Assembly: GCF_014836985.1 (NCBI RefSeq)
Contig: NZ_JACSPU010000006.1
Location: 123,161 to 187,160 of the forward strand
Direction: 5' to 3'
Origin: Planococcus wigleyi
GTDB taxonomy: Bacteria; Bacillota; Bacilli; Bacillales_A; Planococcaceae
DNA length: 64,000 nt
Shown: positions 41,338-48,346 of the stretch, piece after piece
Layout of the letters: the number at the start of each line of letters is the position of its first letter
Position numbering within the stretch: position 1 is the stretch's first letter
Notes under the pieces: model-generated
What the model was told of the DNA's origin: nothing
Database searches by the model: none
Seen by the model: only the letters and a program-made list of their open reading frames with translations
Made by a program: the position numbers and the translations under genes

Positions 41338-42945
41338 TCAGTTCTGTTCTTCCCGAAGTGCTCGCCTCAAAATTTTCCCAACATTGGTTTTCGGCAATTC
41401 ATCGCGGAATTCAATAACGCGCGGTACTTTATAGGCAGCCATCTTGTCTTTTGCCCAAACTATCAACTGTTCTTCAGTGATGTCAGCTCCTTGTCTTTTC
41501 ACAACAATCGCTTTGACGCTTTCCCCACGGTACGGATCAGCAATTCCAATGGCCACCGCTTCCTGGACAGCCGGATGTTCATAAAGAACTTCCTCGATAT
41601 CCCGCGGATAGACATTATAGCCGCTTGAAATAATCAGGTCTTTTTTGCGGTCGACGATATAGACATAGCCGCTTTCGTCCATCTTGGCGATGTCACCTGT
41701 GAAAAGCCAGCCGTTTTTCAAAGTATGTGCTGTCTCTTCCGGCATGTTCCAATAGCCTTTCATCACTTGCGGTCCGCGAATGATCAATTCCCCTATCTCT
41801 CCGGTCGGCATATCTTCTTCTCCCGTAGCCAAATCGACGATTTTGTACTCCGTAGAAGGAAAACCGATTCCGATGCTCCCTGGCTTTCTCTCGGCAAAAG
41901 GAGGATTGCAATGCGTAACCGGTGACGCTTCAGACAACCCATAGCCCTCTAAAATTTTGGCTCCTGTTTTGTTTTCAAATTCCTTCATGGTTTCCAGAGG
42001 CATCGGCGCACTGCCGCTATTGCATACATTGATGCTATCTATTCCGTACTCTTTCGCTTTCGGATGGTTGGTAATGGCAATATACATCGTCGGTACACCG
42101 GGGAATGTCGTTGGTTGCTCCTGCTTGATCGTTTCAAGTACCTCTTCAAGATCAAAGCGCGGCAATAAAATATTTTTGGAGCCGTTTAAAATCGATAAAT
42201 TCATCGCAGAGGTCATGGCAAATACGTGGAATAATGGAATGACCGTCAGGCAGCTTTCTTCACCGAACGTCACTTCATCTTTGAAAAACTCCTGGGCTTG
42301 CAATGCGTTGACAGCAATATTGCGGTGAGTCAGCATAGCACCTTTGGATAGCCCGGTCGTTCCACCTGTATACTGCAATACGGCTACATCTTCTGCTGGG
42401 TCAATCGCAGCTGAAGCGACTTTGCCATCCCCTTTTCCAATAAACGAATCAAAATGAATAGCCTGTTCAAGCTCAGGCTTTTCCGTTTCAAAACTGACGA
42501 CAATGATATTTTTTAAAGCAGTGTCTTTTGCGATCGCTTGAATGCGCGGGTATAGAGGCTCATAAACGACAATGGTTTCCGCTCCTGAATCGTTCAATAA
42601 ATAACTCAGCTCTTTTTCCAAGAGCATCGGGTTTATTTGTGTGACAATGGCAGCTGCTTTTAAAATCCCGTAATACGAGATGATGTATTGCGGACAATTC
42701 GGCAGCATGATGGCAACGCGATCATTCTTATGGATTCCAGTTTGCTGAAGTGACGAAGCAAAGAGCGTCGAGAAAAGGTCCAATTCTTTGTAGGAGATTT
42801 CTTTCTGATAAAACTTAATTGCGGTATGATCCGGAATTTTCTCCGCTGTTTCCGTAAGCAATTGCGGCATTGTCTTCTCCGAAAACTTCATTTCTGCAGA
42901 AATTCCTTTTGGGTAATGGCTCTTCCAAGTCTGTTCTGTCTTCAT
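41338..42945 (-). CDS. Long-chain-fatty-acid-CoA ligase (AMP-binding)
   Basis: The 535-residue enzyme activates carboxylic acids to acyl-CoA through an acyl-adenylate. The P-loop-like LQYTGGTTGLSKGAMLTHRN lies near residue 190, GYGLSEASP near 330, GDIAKMDESGYVYIVDRKKDLI near 420 and the catalytic Lys in PKTNVGKILRR at the C-terminus. I chose ATG 42945, six bases after AAGGAGG. It heads the ligase-kinase-comB-hydratase operon and lies behind a palindromic operator. Confidence 0.92.
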   Translation of the reverse strand: MKTEQTWKSHYPKGISAEMKFSEKTMPQLLTETAEKIPDHTAIKFYQKEISYKELDLFSTLFASSLQQTGIHKNDRVAIMLPNCPQYIISYYGILKAAAIVTQINPMLLEKELSYLLNDSGAETIVVYEPLYPRIQAIAKDTALKNIIVVSFETEKPELEQAIHFDSFIGKGDGKVASAAIDPAEDVAVLQYTGGTTGLSKGAMLTHRNIAVNALQAQEFFKDEVTFGEESCLTVIPLFHVFAMTSAMNLSILNGSKNILLPRFDLEEVLETIKQEQPTTFPGVPTMYIAITNHPKAKEYGIDSINVCNSGSAPMPLETMKEFENKTGAKILEGYGLSEASPVTHCNPPFAERKPGSIGIGFPSTEYKIVDLATGEEDMPTGEIGELIIRGPQVMKGYWNMPEETAHTLKNGWLFTGDIAKMDESGYVYIVDRKKDLIISSGYNVYPRDIEEVLYEHPAVQEAVAIGIADPYRGESVKAIVVKRQGADITEEQLIVWAKDKMAAYKVPRVIEFRDELPKTNVGKILRRALREEQN

Positions 42946-42992
42946 TTTCATCCTCCTTAGTAGTTAAAAAGACGTGTGGGACATACCATTAA

Positions 42993-43010
42993 ATACTAAC
43001 CAGTTGGTAT
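42993..43010 (-). promoter_or_regulatory. Palindromic operator candidate before the acyl-CoA ligase
   Basis: ATACTAAC-CA-GTTGGTAT is an 18-bp near-perfect inverted repeat located downstream of the predicted -10 and 48 bases before the ligase start. Its form suits a TetR-family regulator, the class that usually controls acyl-CoA genes. It does not match the B. subtilis FadR consensus as I know it. Confidence 0.55.
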
Positions 43011-43028
43011 GTTCAGAATATTACCATT

Positions 43029-43057
43029 ATGTTAGCGTTTCCAATTTAAAAATGCAA
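43029..43057 (-). promoter_or_regulatory. Promoter of the acyl-CoA ligase operon
   Basis: On the minus strand TTGCAT, a 17-base spacer and TAACAT lie just upstream of the palindrome. The spacing is ideal but both hexamers deviate from consensus. Confidence 0.45.
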
Positions 43058-43097
43058 GTCTTCATTTATTATTCAATAGAATCTTCAGAAAAATAAC

Positions 43098-43126
43098 TTG
43101 ACGTTCAAATAGGCTTACGGTATTGT
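43098..43126 (+). promoter_or_regulatory. rsgA leader promoter
   Basis: TTGACG (43098-43103), a 17-base spacer and TATTGT (43121-43126) form a good SigA promoter, predicting a transcript start near 43133, 25 bases before the leader peptide. Confidence 0.7.
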
Positions 43127-43157
43127 AGATTTAACTTGAAGAAAGAGGTGAGGCATT

Positions 43158-43220
43158 ATGGCGATTTTATTTTTGAATACACAATTCCAGTCTATAGTGT
43201 CTCCTTCTGTGTATCGCTGA
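43158..43220 (+). CDS. Leader peptide ahead of rsgA (20 codons)
   Basis: ATG 43158 lies close behind AAAGAGGTGAGG and opens a 20-codon frame (MAILFLNTQF, then QSIVSPSVYR) ending in TGA at 43218. The last codons and stop are part of a perfect hairpin (GTGTATCG-CTGA-CGATACGC, 43209-43228). An intrinsic terminator follows at 43249-43290, before rsgA. The arrangement of promoter, short ORF, stem over the stop codon and terminator is that of a translation-sensing attenuator. I know of no described peptide with this sequence. Confidence 0.65.
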   Translation: MAILFLNTQFQSIVSPSVYR

Positions 43221-43248
43221 CGATACGCTTCTTCCATTATGCCCGGAG

Positions 43249-43290
43249 ACCATGGACTGCGAATTGCGCGCATCCATGGTTTTTTATTTT
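43249..43290 (+). terminator. Attenuator terminator upstream of rsgA
   Basis: ACCATGGA (43249-43256) and TCCATGGT (43273-43280) pair, with an inner GCG/CGC pair, followed by TTTTTATTTT. It lies between the promoter and the rsgA start at 43314, so it must be by-passed for expression. Confidence 0.8.
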
Positions 43291-43313
43291 GCATAAATTA
43301 GGAGGAATTATCA

Positions 43314-44369
43314 TTGACGAACATTAACCAGTACGGCTGGAACTCCAGCTGGAAAGAAAAAATATCCGTACCGGGAATTCCCGGCCGCGTAACTTTAGAA
43401 CATAAAAACTTATACCGCGTAGCAACAGACAACGGAGAATGGCTTTGTTCGTTATCCGGGAAATACCGGCACCAGCATAGCCGCACCGAGTTCCCATGCG
43501 TCGGGGATTGGGTTGTCGTTGAGCAGATGCCGGGCGAAGAAAAAGGCATCATCCACCAGGTGCTTCCCCGCACTTCACAATTTTCCAGAAAAACGGCAGG
43601 AGAAACATCCGATATTCAATTGATCGCCGTCAACGTCGATACCGTATTTCTGACGATGTCACTGAACCATGATTTTAACGTTCGCCGATTGGAACGTTAT
43701 TTGCTGGCAGCTTGGGATTCCGGTTCTAACCCGGTTATCGTCCTGACTAAGAAAGACCAGTGTGCGGATATCGAACCTTACCTGCGCCAAGTCGAGAGCG
43801 TGGCATTTGGCGTTCCGGTCTACGCTGTATCCGCCCATACAGGAGAAGGCATCGAGGAATTGCAGAAGCAATTGGCCGGCTCCAAGACGGGTGCCCTGCT
43901 CGGTTCTTCTGGAGTCGGAAAATCCTCTCTAATCAATGCCCTGTCCGGCAGTGAAATGATGATGGTGCAGGACATTCGTGAAGATGACAGCAAAGGCCGC
44001 CATACGACAACACACCGGGAAATGATCCTGCTGCCTGGAGGCGGACTGATGATCGACACTCCCGGTATGCGTGAATTCCAGCTCGGTGATTATTCAGAAG
44101 GCGTGGAAGCAGGTTTCAACGATGTCGAAGAATTGGCGCTTGCTTGCCGTTTCCGTGACTGTGCCCATAACGATGAACCGGGATGCCTTGTCCAGGAAGC
44201 CCTTCAAAACGGCGAATTGGATGCCGCACGGTACCGGAGCTACTTGAAGCTAAAGCGTGAGCTTGCCCATATGGAACGAAAAAGCGATGCCGCTGCCCAA
44301 AAAGCCGAGCGCAGCAAATGGAAACAAGTCACCAAAGACAGCCGGAAACGGCCCGTTAAAAAACGTTAA
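43314..44369 (+). CDS. rsgA: RsgA-family ribosome-assembly GTPase (long paralogue)
   Basis: RsgA is a circularly permuted GTPase that acts late in 30S subunit maturation. The 351-residue product has an N-terminal OB-fold (about residues 30-95), the permuted G motifs in the order G4 (LTKKD, near 144), G1 (GSSGVGKSS, near 200) and G3 (DTPG, near 248), and a C-terminal zinc knuckle (CRFRDCAHNDEPGC). A basic tail (RKRPVKKR) may contact RNA. It is longer than the roughly 300-residue B. subtilis CpgA, so it may be a second, accessory copy. The start is TTG behind TAGGAGG. The upstream leader suggests regulated expression. Confidence 0.9.
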   Translation: MTNINQYGWNSSWKEKISVPGIPGRVTLEHKNLYRVATDNGEWLCSLSGKYRHQHSRTEFPCVGDWVVVEQMPGEEKGIIHQVLPRTSQFSRKTAGETSDIQLIAVNVDTVFLTMSLNHDFNVRRLERYLLAAWDSGSNPVIVLTKKDQCADIEPYLRQVESVAFGVPVYAVSAHTGEGIEELQKQLAGSKTGALLGSSGVGKSSLINALSGSEMMMVQDIREDDSKGRHTTTHREMILLPGGGLMIDTPGMREFQLGDYSEGVEAGFNDVEELALACRFRDCAHNDEPGCLVQEALQNGELDAARYRSYLKLKRELAHMERKSDAAAQKAERSKWKQVTKDSRKRPVKKR

Positions 44370-44408
44370 AAAAGAGTGCGACGGAATTTTCCGTCGCACT
44401 CTTTTTAA
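44366..44408. terminator. Bidirectional terminator between rsgA and the response regulator
   Basis: AAAAAGAGTGCGACGGA and TCCGTCGCACTCTTTTT form a long symmetrical stem between convergent genes. Confidence 0.92.
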
Positions 44409-45046
44409 TTTCTTCCCGGTTCTGTCAGCCCATGCTTGACGGCATATAGCGCCGCCTGCGTCCGGTCTTGGACAGCCAGTTTGATGAAAATATTGGAAAT
44501 ATGGGTCTTTACCGTCTTTTCTGTAACGAACAATGCCGACGCAATTTCCCGGTTGCTTTTGCCTTTTGTCAATTCGGCCAATACTTCTTGTTCTCTCGGC
44601 GTCAACTGGTTGACGGTATGCGGCGCCGGTTCCGTTGGAGCTTTCATCAGCTCGGAAGACGCTTTCGGATGAAGGGTATTTTCACCGCGCATCAAACTGC
44701 GCAATGAAGCCACCAGTTCGTCGGGTTCAATGTCTTTTAACTGATACCCTGCCGCTCCTGCTTCAATCGCCGGCACTACATGATCCTGATCTGAAAAACT
44801 GGTCAGCATCAGGACGATGATCTCAGGATACTGTTCTTTAATTTTCCGGGTAGCCTGGATGCCATCCATGACCGGCATCACTAAATCCATCAGGACGATA
44901 TCCGGCTGAAGGACAGCAGCCATTTCTACTGCTTCTTGACCGTTTACTGCTTCCCCTACCACTTCGATGTCCTTTTGTGTTTTCAAAAAGAACAATAAGC
45001 CTCGCCGCACCACATGATGGTCATCGGCTATCAATACTTTCACCAT
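44405..45046 (-). CDS. LuxR/NarL-family response regulator (YhcZ-like)
   Basis: The 213-residue protein has a receiver domain with DD at residues 8-9, the phospho-acceptor Asp54 (VLMDLVMP) and Lys near 105, followed by a LuxR-type helix-turn-helix (LTPREQEVLAELTKGKSNRE, then VTEKTVKTHISNI, about residues 148-195). I chose ATG 45046 behind AAGGAGTG; the longer frame overlaps the kinase. It follows the kinase gene by 16 bases, as in the B. subtilis yhcYZ pair. Confidence 0.9.
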   Translation of the reverse strand: MVKVLIADDHHVVRRGLLFFLKTQKDIEVVGEAVNGQEAVEMAAVLQPDIVLMDLVMPVMDGIQATRKIKEQYPEIIVLMLTSFSDQDHVVPAIEAGAAGYQLKDIEPDELVASLRSLMRGENTLHPKASSELMKAPTEPAPHTVNQLTPREQEVLAELTKGKSNREIASALFVTEKTVKTHISNIFIKLAVQDRTQAALYAVKHGLTEPGRN

Positions 45047-45062
45047 GTTCTTCACTCCTTCA

Positions 45063-46178
45063 TTAATACGGAATCCGGACCAGGATTTCCGTCCCCTTGC
45101 CAATTTCACTGGACCAATCGGCTGTTCCACCTTCTGCTTTGGCGCGGTCCCGTATACTTTGGATGCCGATAGATGGCAGATGCACCTCGTGATCGAAGGC
45201 GAATCCCCGTCCTTCATCCCTTAAAACCAATAACACATCGGTTGCAGTGACCGATAAATACAATTCCACTTTATTGACGCCGGCGTGTTTTCGCACATTA
45301 TTCAATGATTCCTGAGCAATTCGGAATAAGGTCTCTTCAATCCGTGAAGGCAATTGGATGACGCCCGTCATTTTTGTTTCAACGGTCAACCCAAGCATTT
45401 CGCCATAGCCTTTGATGGCCTCCAACAGCCCACTTTCCAGCCCTTTCGGCCGCAGTTGCCAAATCAACGCCCTCATTTCATTCAACGCTTCCTGCGTCAG
45501 GTGTTGGATATCCCGGAATGTCTCCTGAACGGACAGATCTTCCGACATTTCGACGCCTCCACGGGCAGTCAATGTCACCGAAAACAGCAATTGGTTGACC
45601 GAATCATGCAAATCACGCGCTAACCGGTTGCGCTCTTTCACGAGTGCCAATTCCTGTTCCTGTTTGGTCAGTCCGATCCGCTTGATGGCCGATCCGATCT
45701 GAAAAGCCACCGATTCCAACAACGCCAATTCATCTTTTGAAAAACCGACAGTGTCCGGTGCTGCAATATTCAGCAGTCCAAACTTTTCTTTTCCCGATTG
45801 CAGAGGCACTGTCGCATGATGCGTGATGCTGCCTTGCTTTCGTGCTTTGGCTGGCATGGCATTTTCAATACGTTGGCAGGCGATGATATTCGACGCTTTA
45901 TCCAGATCGCCATCATGGTAACGTTTGACGCACCAGCATCCTCCTTTTTGAAGATGGCGGCAATTATTGTCTTCCAATGGTGCCGGCAGATTTGCCTGCG
46001 CCACCAGTTGATGCTTTCCTTTTTCATTGATAAAAAATATCCACGCTGTCTCAAAAGTCGAAGCACTCAATAATTTCCGGATCGCACCATCCAACATACG
46101 CGCCATGTCCGTTTCTTCATTGAGCAATTCGGCTATTTCTTTCAATAACGTGATATTGGAGGGTTCACTCATAACCAT
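45063..46178 (-). CDS. GAF-domain sensor histidine kinase with a four-cysteine cluster (YhcY/AirS-like)
   Basis: The 371-residue kinase has no membrane span. A GAF domain (about residues 15-165) carries Cys73, Cys81, Cys83 and Cys101 in a C-7x-C-x-C-17x-C pattern. A HisKA_3 dimerisation domain follows with the phospho-acceptor His in LARDLHDSVNQ (near 190), then a HATPase domain (LNNVRKHA, DEGRGF). A similar kinase, AirS of Staphylococcus, binds an iron-sulfur cluster in its GAF domain and senses oxygen or redox state; the cysteine pattern makes that plausible here. Several ATGs cluster at the start; 46178 has the best spacing to GAGGTG. Confidence 0.88.
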   Translation of the reverse strand: MVMSEPSNITLLKEIAELLNEETDMARMLDGAIRKLLSASTFETAWIFFINEKGKHQLVAQANLPAPLEDNNCRHLQKGGCWCVKRYHDGDLDKASNIIACQRIENAMPAKARKQGSITHHATVPLQSGKEKFGLLNIAAPDTVGFSKDELALLESVAFQIGSAIKRIGLTKQEQELALVKERNRLARDLHDSVNQLLFSVTLTARGGVEMSEDLSVQETFRDIQHLTQEALNEMRALIWQLRPKGLESGLLEAIKGYGEMLGLTVETKMTGVIQLPSRIEETLFRIAQESLNNVRKHAGVNKVELYLSVTATDVLLVLRDEGRGFAFDHEVHLPSIGIQSIRDRAKAEGGTADWSSEIGKGTEILVRIPY

Positions 46179-46235
46179 CATCATCCACCTCATTCATGCT
46201 GATTTAACCATACACTTTTCCACACTAATCCTCCC

Positions 46236-46372
46236 TCGTACTTTTGTACGAGAAAAGCGAAAGCGCCCGTGTAGCTCTGCCGGGCATAAGACAGACCGGC
46301 AGTGTGGCGTTCTTTGCCACGCAGTTGGGCTGGCTTATGACCCAAAGAGCTGGGCGCTGGAGTCTGGACACC
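46236..46372. repeat. Dispersed palindromic intergenic element, full copy
   Basis: The segment GAAAAGCGAAAGCGCCCG to GGGCGCTGGAGTCTGGACA (from about 46250) folds on itself: AGCGCCC/GGGCGCT, AGCTCT/AGAGCT, GCATAAG/CTTATGA and GTGGC/GCCAC lie in nested order. It resembles the abundant AAAGCG(A/G)AAGCGCC intergenic repeat of Bacillaceae genomes. A small perfect inverted repeat (CTCGTAC-TTTT-GTACGAG, 46236-46253) abuts its left end. It is probably non-coding. Confidence 0.75.
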
Positions 46373-46418
46373 GAGAAAAGCGGAAGCGCCCGTGCAGCTC
46401 TGCCGGGCATAAGACAGA
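46373..46418. repeat. Dispersed palindromic element, truncated second copy
   Basis: The first 46 bases of the preceding element are repeated in direct orientation (GAGAAAAGCGGAAGCGCCCG to CATAAGACAGA) with three or four changes. The copy then breaks off at the pgcA terminator. Its right arm is missing. Confidence 0.75.
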
Positions 46419-46450
46419 AAGGAAAAGCCCCCTTTTCAGGGAGCCCGATC
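46419..46450 (-). terminator. Terminator of pgcA
   Basis: On the minus strand GGGCTCCCT-GAAA-AGGGGGCTTTTCC forms a short GC-rich stem, directly after the pgcA stop and next to the truncated repeat. Confidence 0.7.
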
Positions 46451-46451
46451 C

Positions 46452-48152
46452 TCAACGGCTATTGACTTCTTCCAAAAACGATTCCTTCAGCAGTTCCAGC
46501 TTTTCGTCGCTTTCCTGCTGGGTTTTGGCGGTGATTCCGAAATAATACTTTACTTTCGGTTCCGTGCCGCTTGGGCGTACACATACCCAGGAACCATCCT
46601 CCAGGAAGTACTTGATGACATTCGACTGTGGCAACTCGATTTTTTCATCTGTGCCCAAGTCGACGAAAACTCGGTTCTGTGTTTCATAGTCCTCAATCGA
46701 CACGACTGGAATCCCTGCCAAAGCCTTAACCGGTTCCGTACGCAAGTTTTCCAATAAGGCTTTGATTTCGCGCGCGCCATCAATGCCTTTTTTGGTGACC
46801 GATACCAGCGATTCCCGGTACCAGCCAAAGCGGTTATAAAGTTCAACCAGAACATCGTGAAGGTTTTTTCCTTGTTTCTTATAGAATGCTGCCGCTTCGA
46901 CAAGCAATAAGACCGACTGCACAGCATCTTTGTCCCGTGCAAAATCACGGATCAAATAGCCGTAACTTTCTTCGTAGCCGAATAAAAACTCAAATTGCGG
47001 ATTGGCATCATTATGCTTCAATTTTTCGCCGATGAATTTAAAGCCAGTCAGGACATCTTCACAGCCGACTCCATAAGAATCAGCAACCACTCGGCCGAAT
47101 TCCGATGTAACGATGGTCTTGAAGATGCGCCCGTTTGTCGGCAAAGTGCCTTTTGCCTGTTTCTGGCTAAGCAGATACTCGATCAAAATAGCACCGGTCT
47201 GGTTGCCGCTCAATAATTCGTATTGGCTGCCGCTCCAGACTGCAATCCCGACACGGTCTCCATCCGGATCCACAGCAATCAGCAGATCAGCTCCTGATTT
47301 TTTGCCGTATTCTTTCGCCAGTTCGAAGGCAGAACCTTCTTCGGGGTTCGGTGATGCGACTGTCGGAAATTCACCATTAGGTTCCATCTGTTCAGCAACA
47401 TAGGTGATTTGATCATAACCCGCTCGATCGAGCAGGTTTTTGACTGTCGCACCCGAAGCGCCATGAAGCGGTGTGAAAACTGCTTCGATCGGGCTGGCTG
47501 AGTGTTCTTGGACCGTCAGTGCATTGGATAAATAAGCTTCATCCAATTTCTCATCAATGCGCACGAGCAGCGATTCTTCATAGCCTTCATTGACGATGGA
47601 CAGTTCATCTTCCACACGGCTGACGTAGTCGATGACACGGTCTGCATCTTCCAGATTCAATTGGGCACCGTCTTCTGCATATACTTTATAGCCGTTGTAT
47701 TCCGGCGGATTGTGGCTTGCCGTAATGACGATGCCCATGAAAGCATTCAAATAACGGACACTGAATGATAATTGCGGTGTCGTCCGTGGACCGCTGTATA
47801 AATACGTATGAATTCCGTTCGCGGCAAATGTACGCGCTGCTTCTTCCGCAAATTCCGGGGACATGCGGCGGCTGTCATAAGCAATGACCATTCCACGTGA
47901 CATCGCCAATTCGCCATTTTCTTTTATGTAATCGGCAATTCCCTGTGACGCTTTTCGGACGGTATAGACGTTCATCCGGTTTGTGCCCGGTCCAATTTCC
48001 CCGCGCATGCCTCCAGTACCGAAAACCAAATCCTGATAAAAAGCATCTTCCGCGGATTTTTCGTCTTCCATCAGCACAGTCAATGACTGACGTGTTTCTT
48101 CATCAAGTGCATCATGCTCCAACCACCGTTTAATGCGTTCTTTCCATGACAT
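46452..48152 (-). CDS. pgcA: Phosphoglucomutase/phosphomannomutase
   Basis: PgcA interconverts glucose-6-phosphate and glucose-1-phosphate for UDP-glucose, glycolipid and wall-polymer synthesis. The 566-residue product has the active-site Ser loop TASHNPPEYNGYKVY (near residue 140), the metal loop DPDGDRVG (near 295), the sugar loop GYEESYGY (near 390) and the phosphate loop RPSGTEPKVKYY near the C-terminus. I chose ATG 48152 behind GGAGG; two earlier in-frame ATGs are poorly placed. It lies upstream of the repeat elements and the two-component genes. Confidence 0.93.
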   Translation of the reverse strand: MSWKERIKRWLEHDALDEETRQSLTVLMEDEKSAEDAFYQDLVFGTGGMRGEIGPGTNRMNVYTVRKASQGIADYIKENGELAMSRGMVIAYDSRRMSPEFAEEAARTFAANGIHTYLYSGPRTTPQLSFSVRYLNAFMGIVITASHNPPEYNGYKVYAEDGAQLNLEDADRVIDYVSRVEDELSIVNEGYEESLLVRIDEKLDEAYLSNALTVQEHSASPIEAVFTPLHGASGATVKNLLDRAGYDQITYVAEQMEPNGEFPTVASPNPEEGSAFELAKEYGKKSGADLLIAVDPDGDRVGIAVWSGSQYELLSGNQTGAILIEYLLSQKQAKGTLPTNGRIFKTIVTSEFGRVVADSYGVGCEDVLTGFKFIGEKLKHNDANPQFEFLFGYEESYGYLIRDFARDKDAVQSVLLLVEAAAFYKKQGKNLHDVLVELYNRFGWYRESLVSVTKKGIDGAREIKALLENLRTEPVKALAGIPVVSIEDYETQNRVFVDLGTDEKIELPQSNVIKYFLEDGSWVCVRPSGTEPKVKYYFGITAKTQQESDEKLELLKESFLEEVNSR

Positions 48153-48301
48153 ATCCATTCCTCCATCCATAATGATCTAGCTTGAATTACTCATCCTCAT
48201 CTGTTGATATTCTACAAAACAACTGCGCATTCCTGCAGCAGCTCTGCCTGAAGCCTTCTATAAAAAGAATATTCTTTTGTTTACTCTTCAGTTTAGCAAA
48301 T

Positions 48302-48346
48302 ATTCCAAAGAAAAGCCGCTCCCATTTTTGGAAGCGGCTGTGATCA
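48302..48346 (-). terminator. Terminator of yhcX
   Basis: On the minus strand AGCCGCTTCC-AAAAAT-GGGAGCGGCT is followed by TTTCTTT. Confidence 0.82.

Noticed and set aside
43136..43327. 63-codon frame covering the rsgA leader
   Set aside because: It starts at a TTG without a binding site and runs through the terminator hairpin; the 20-codon ORF at 43158 is better supported.
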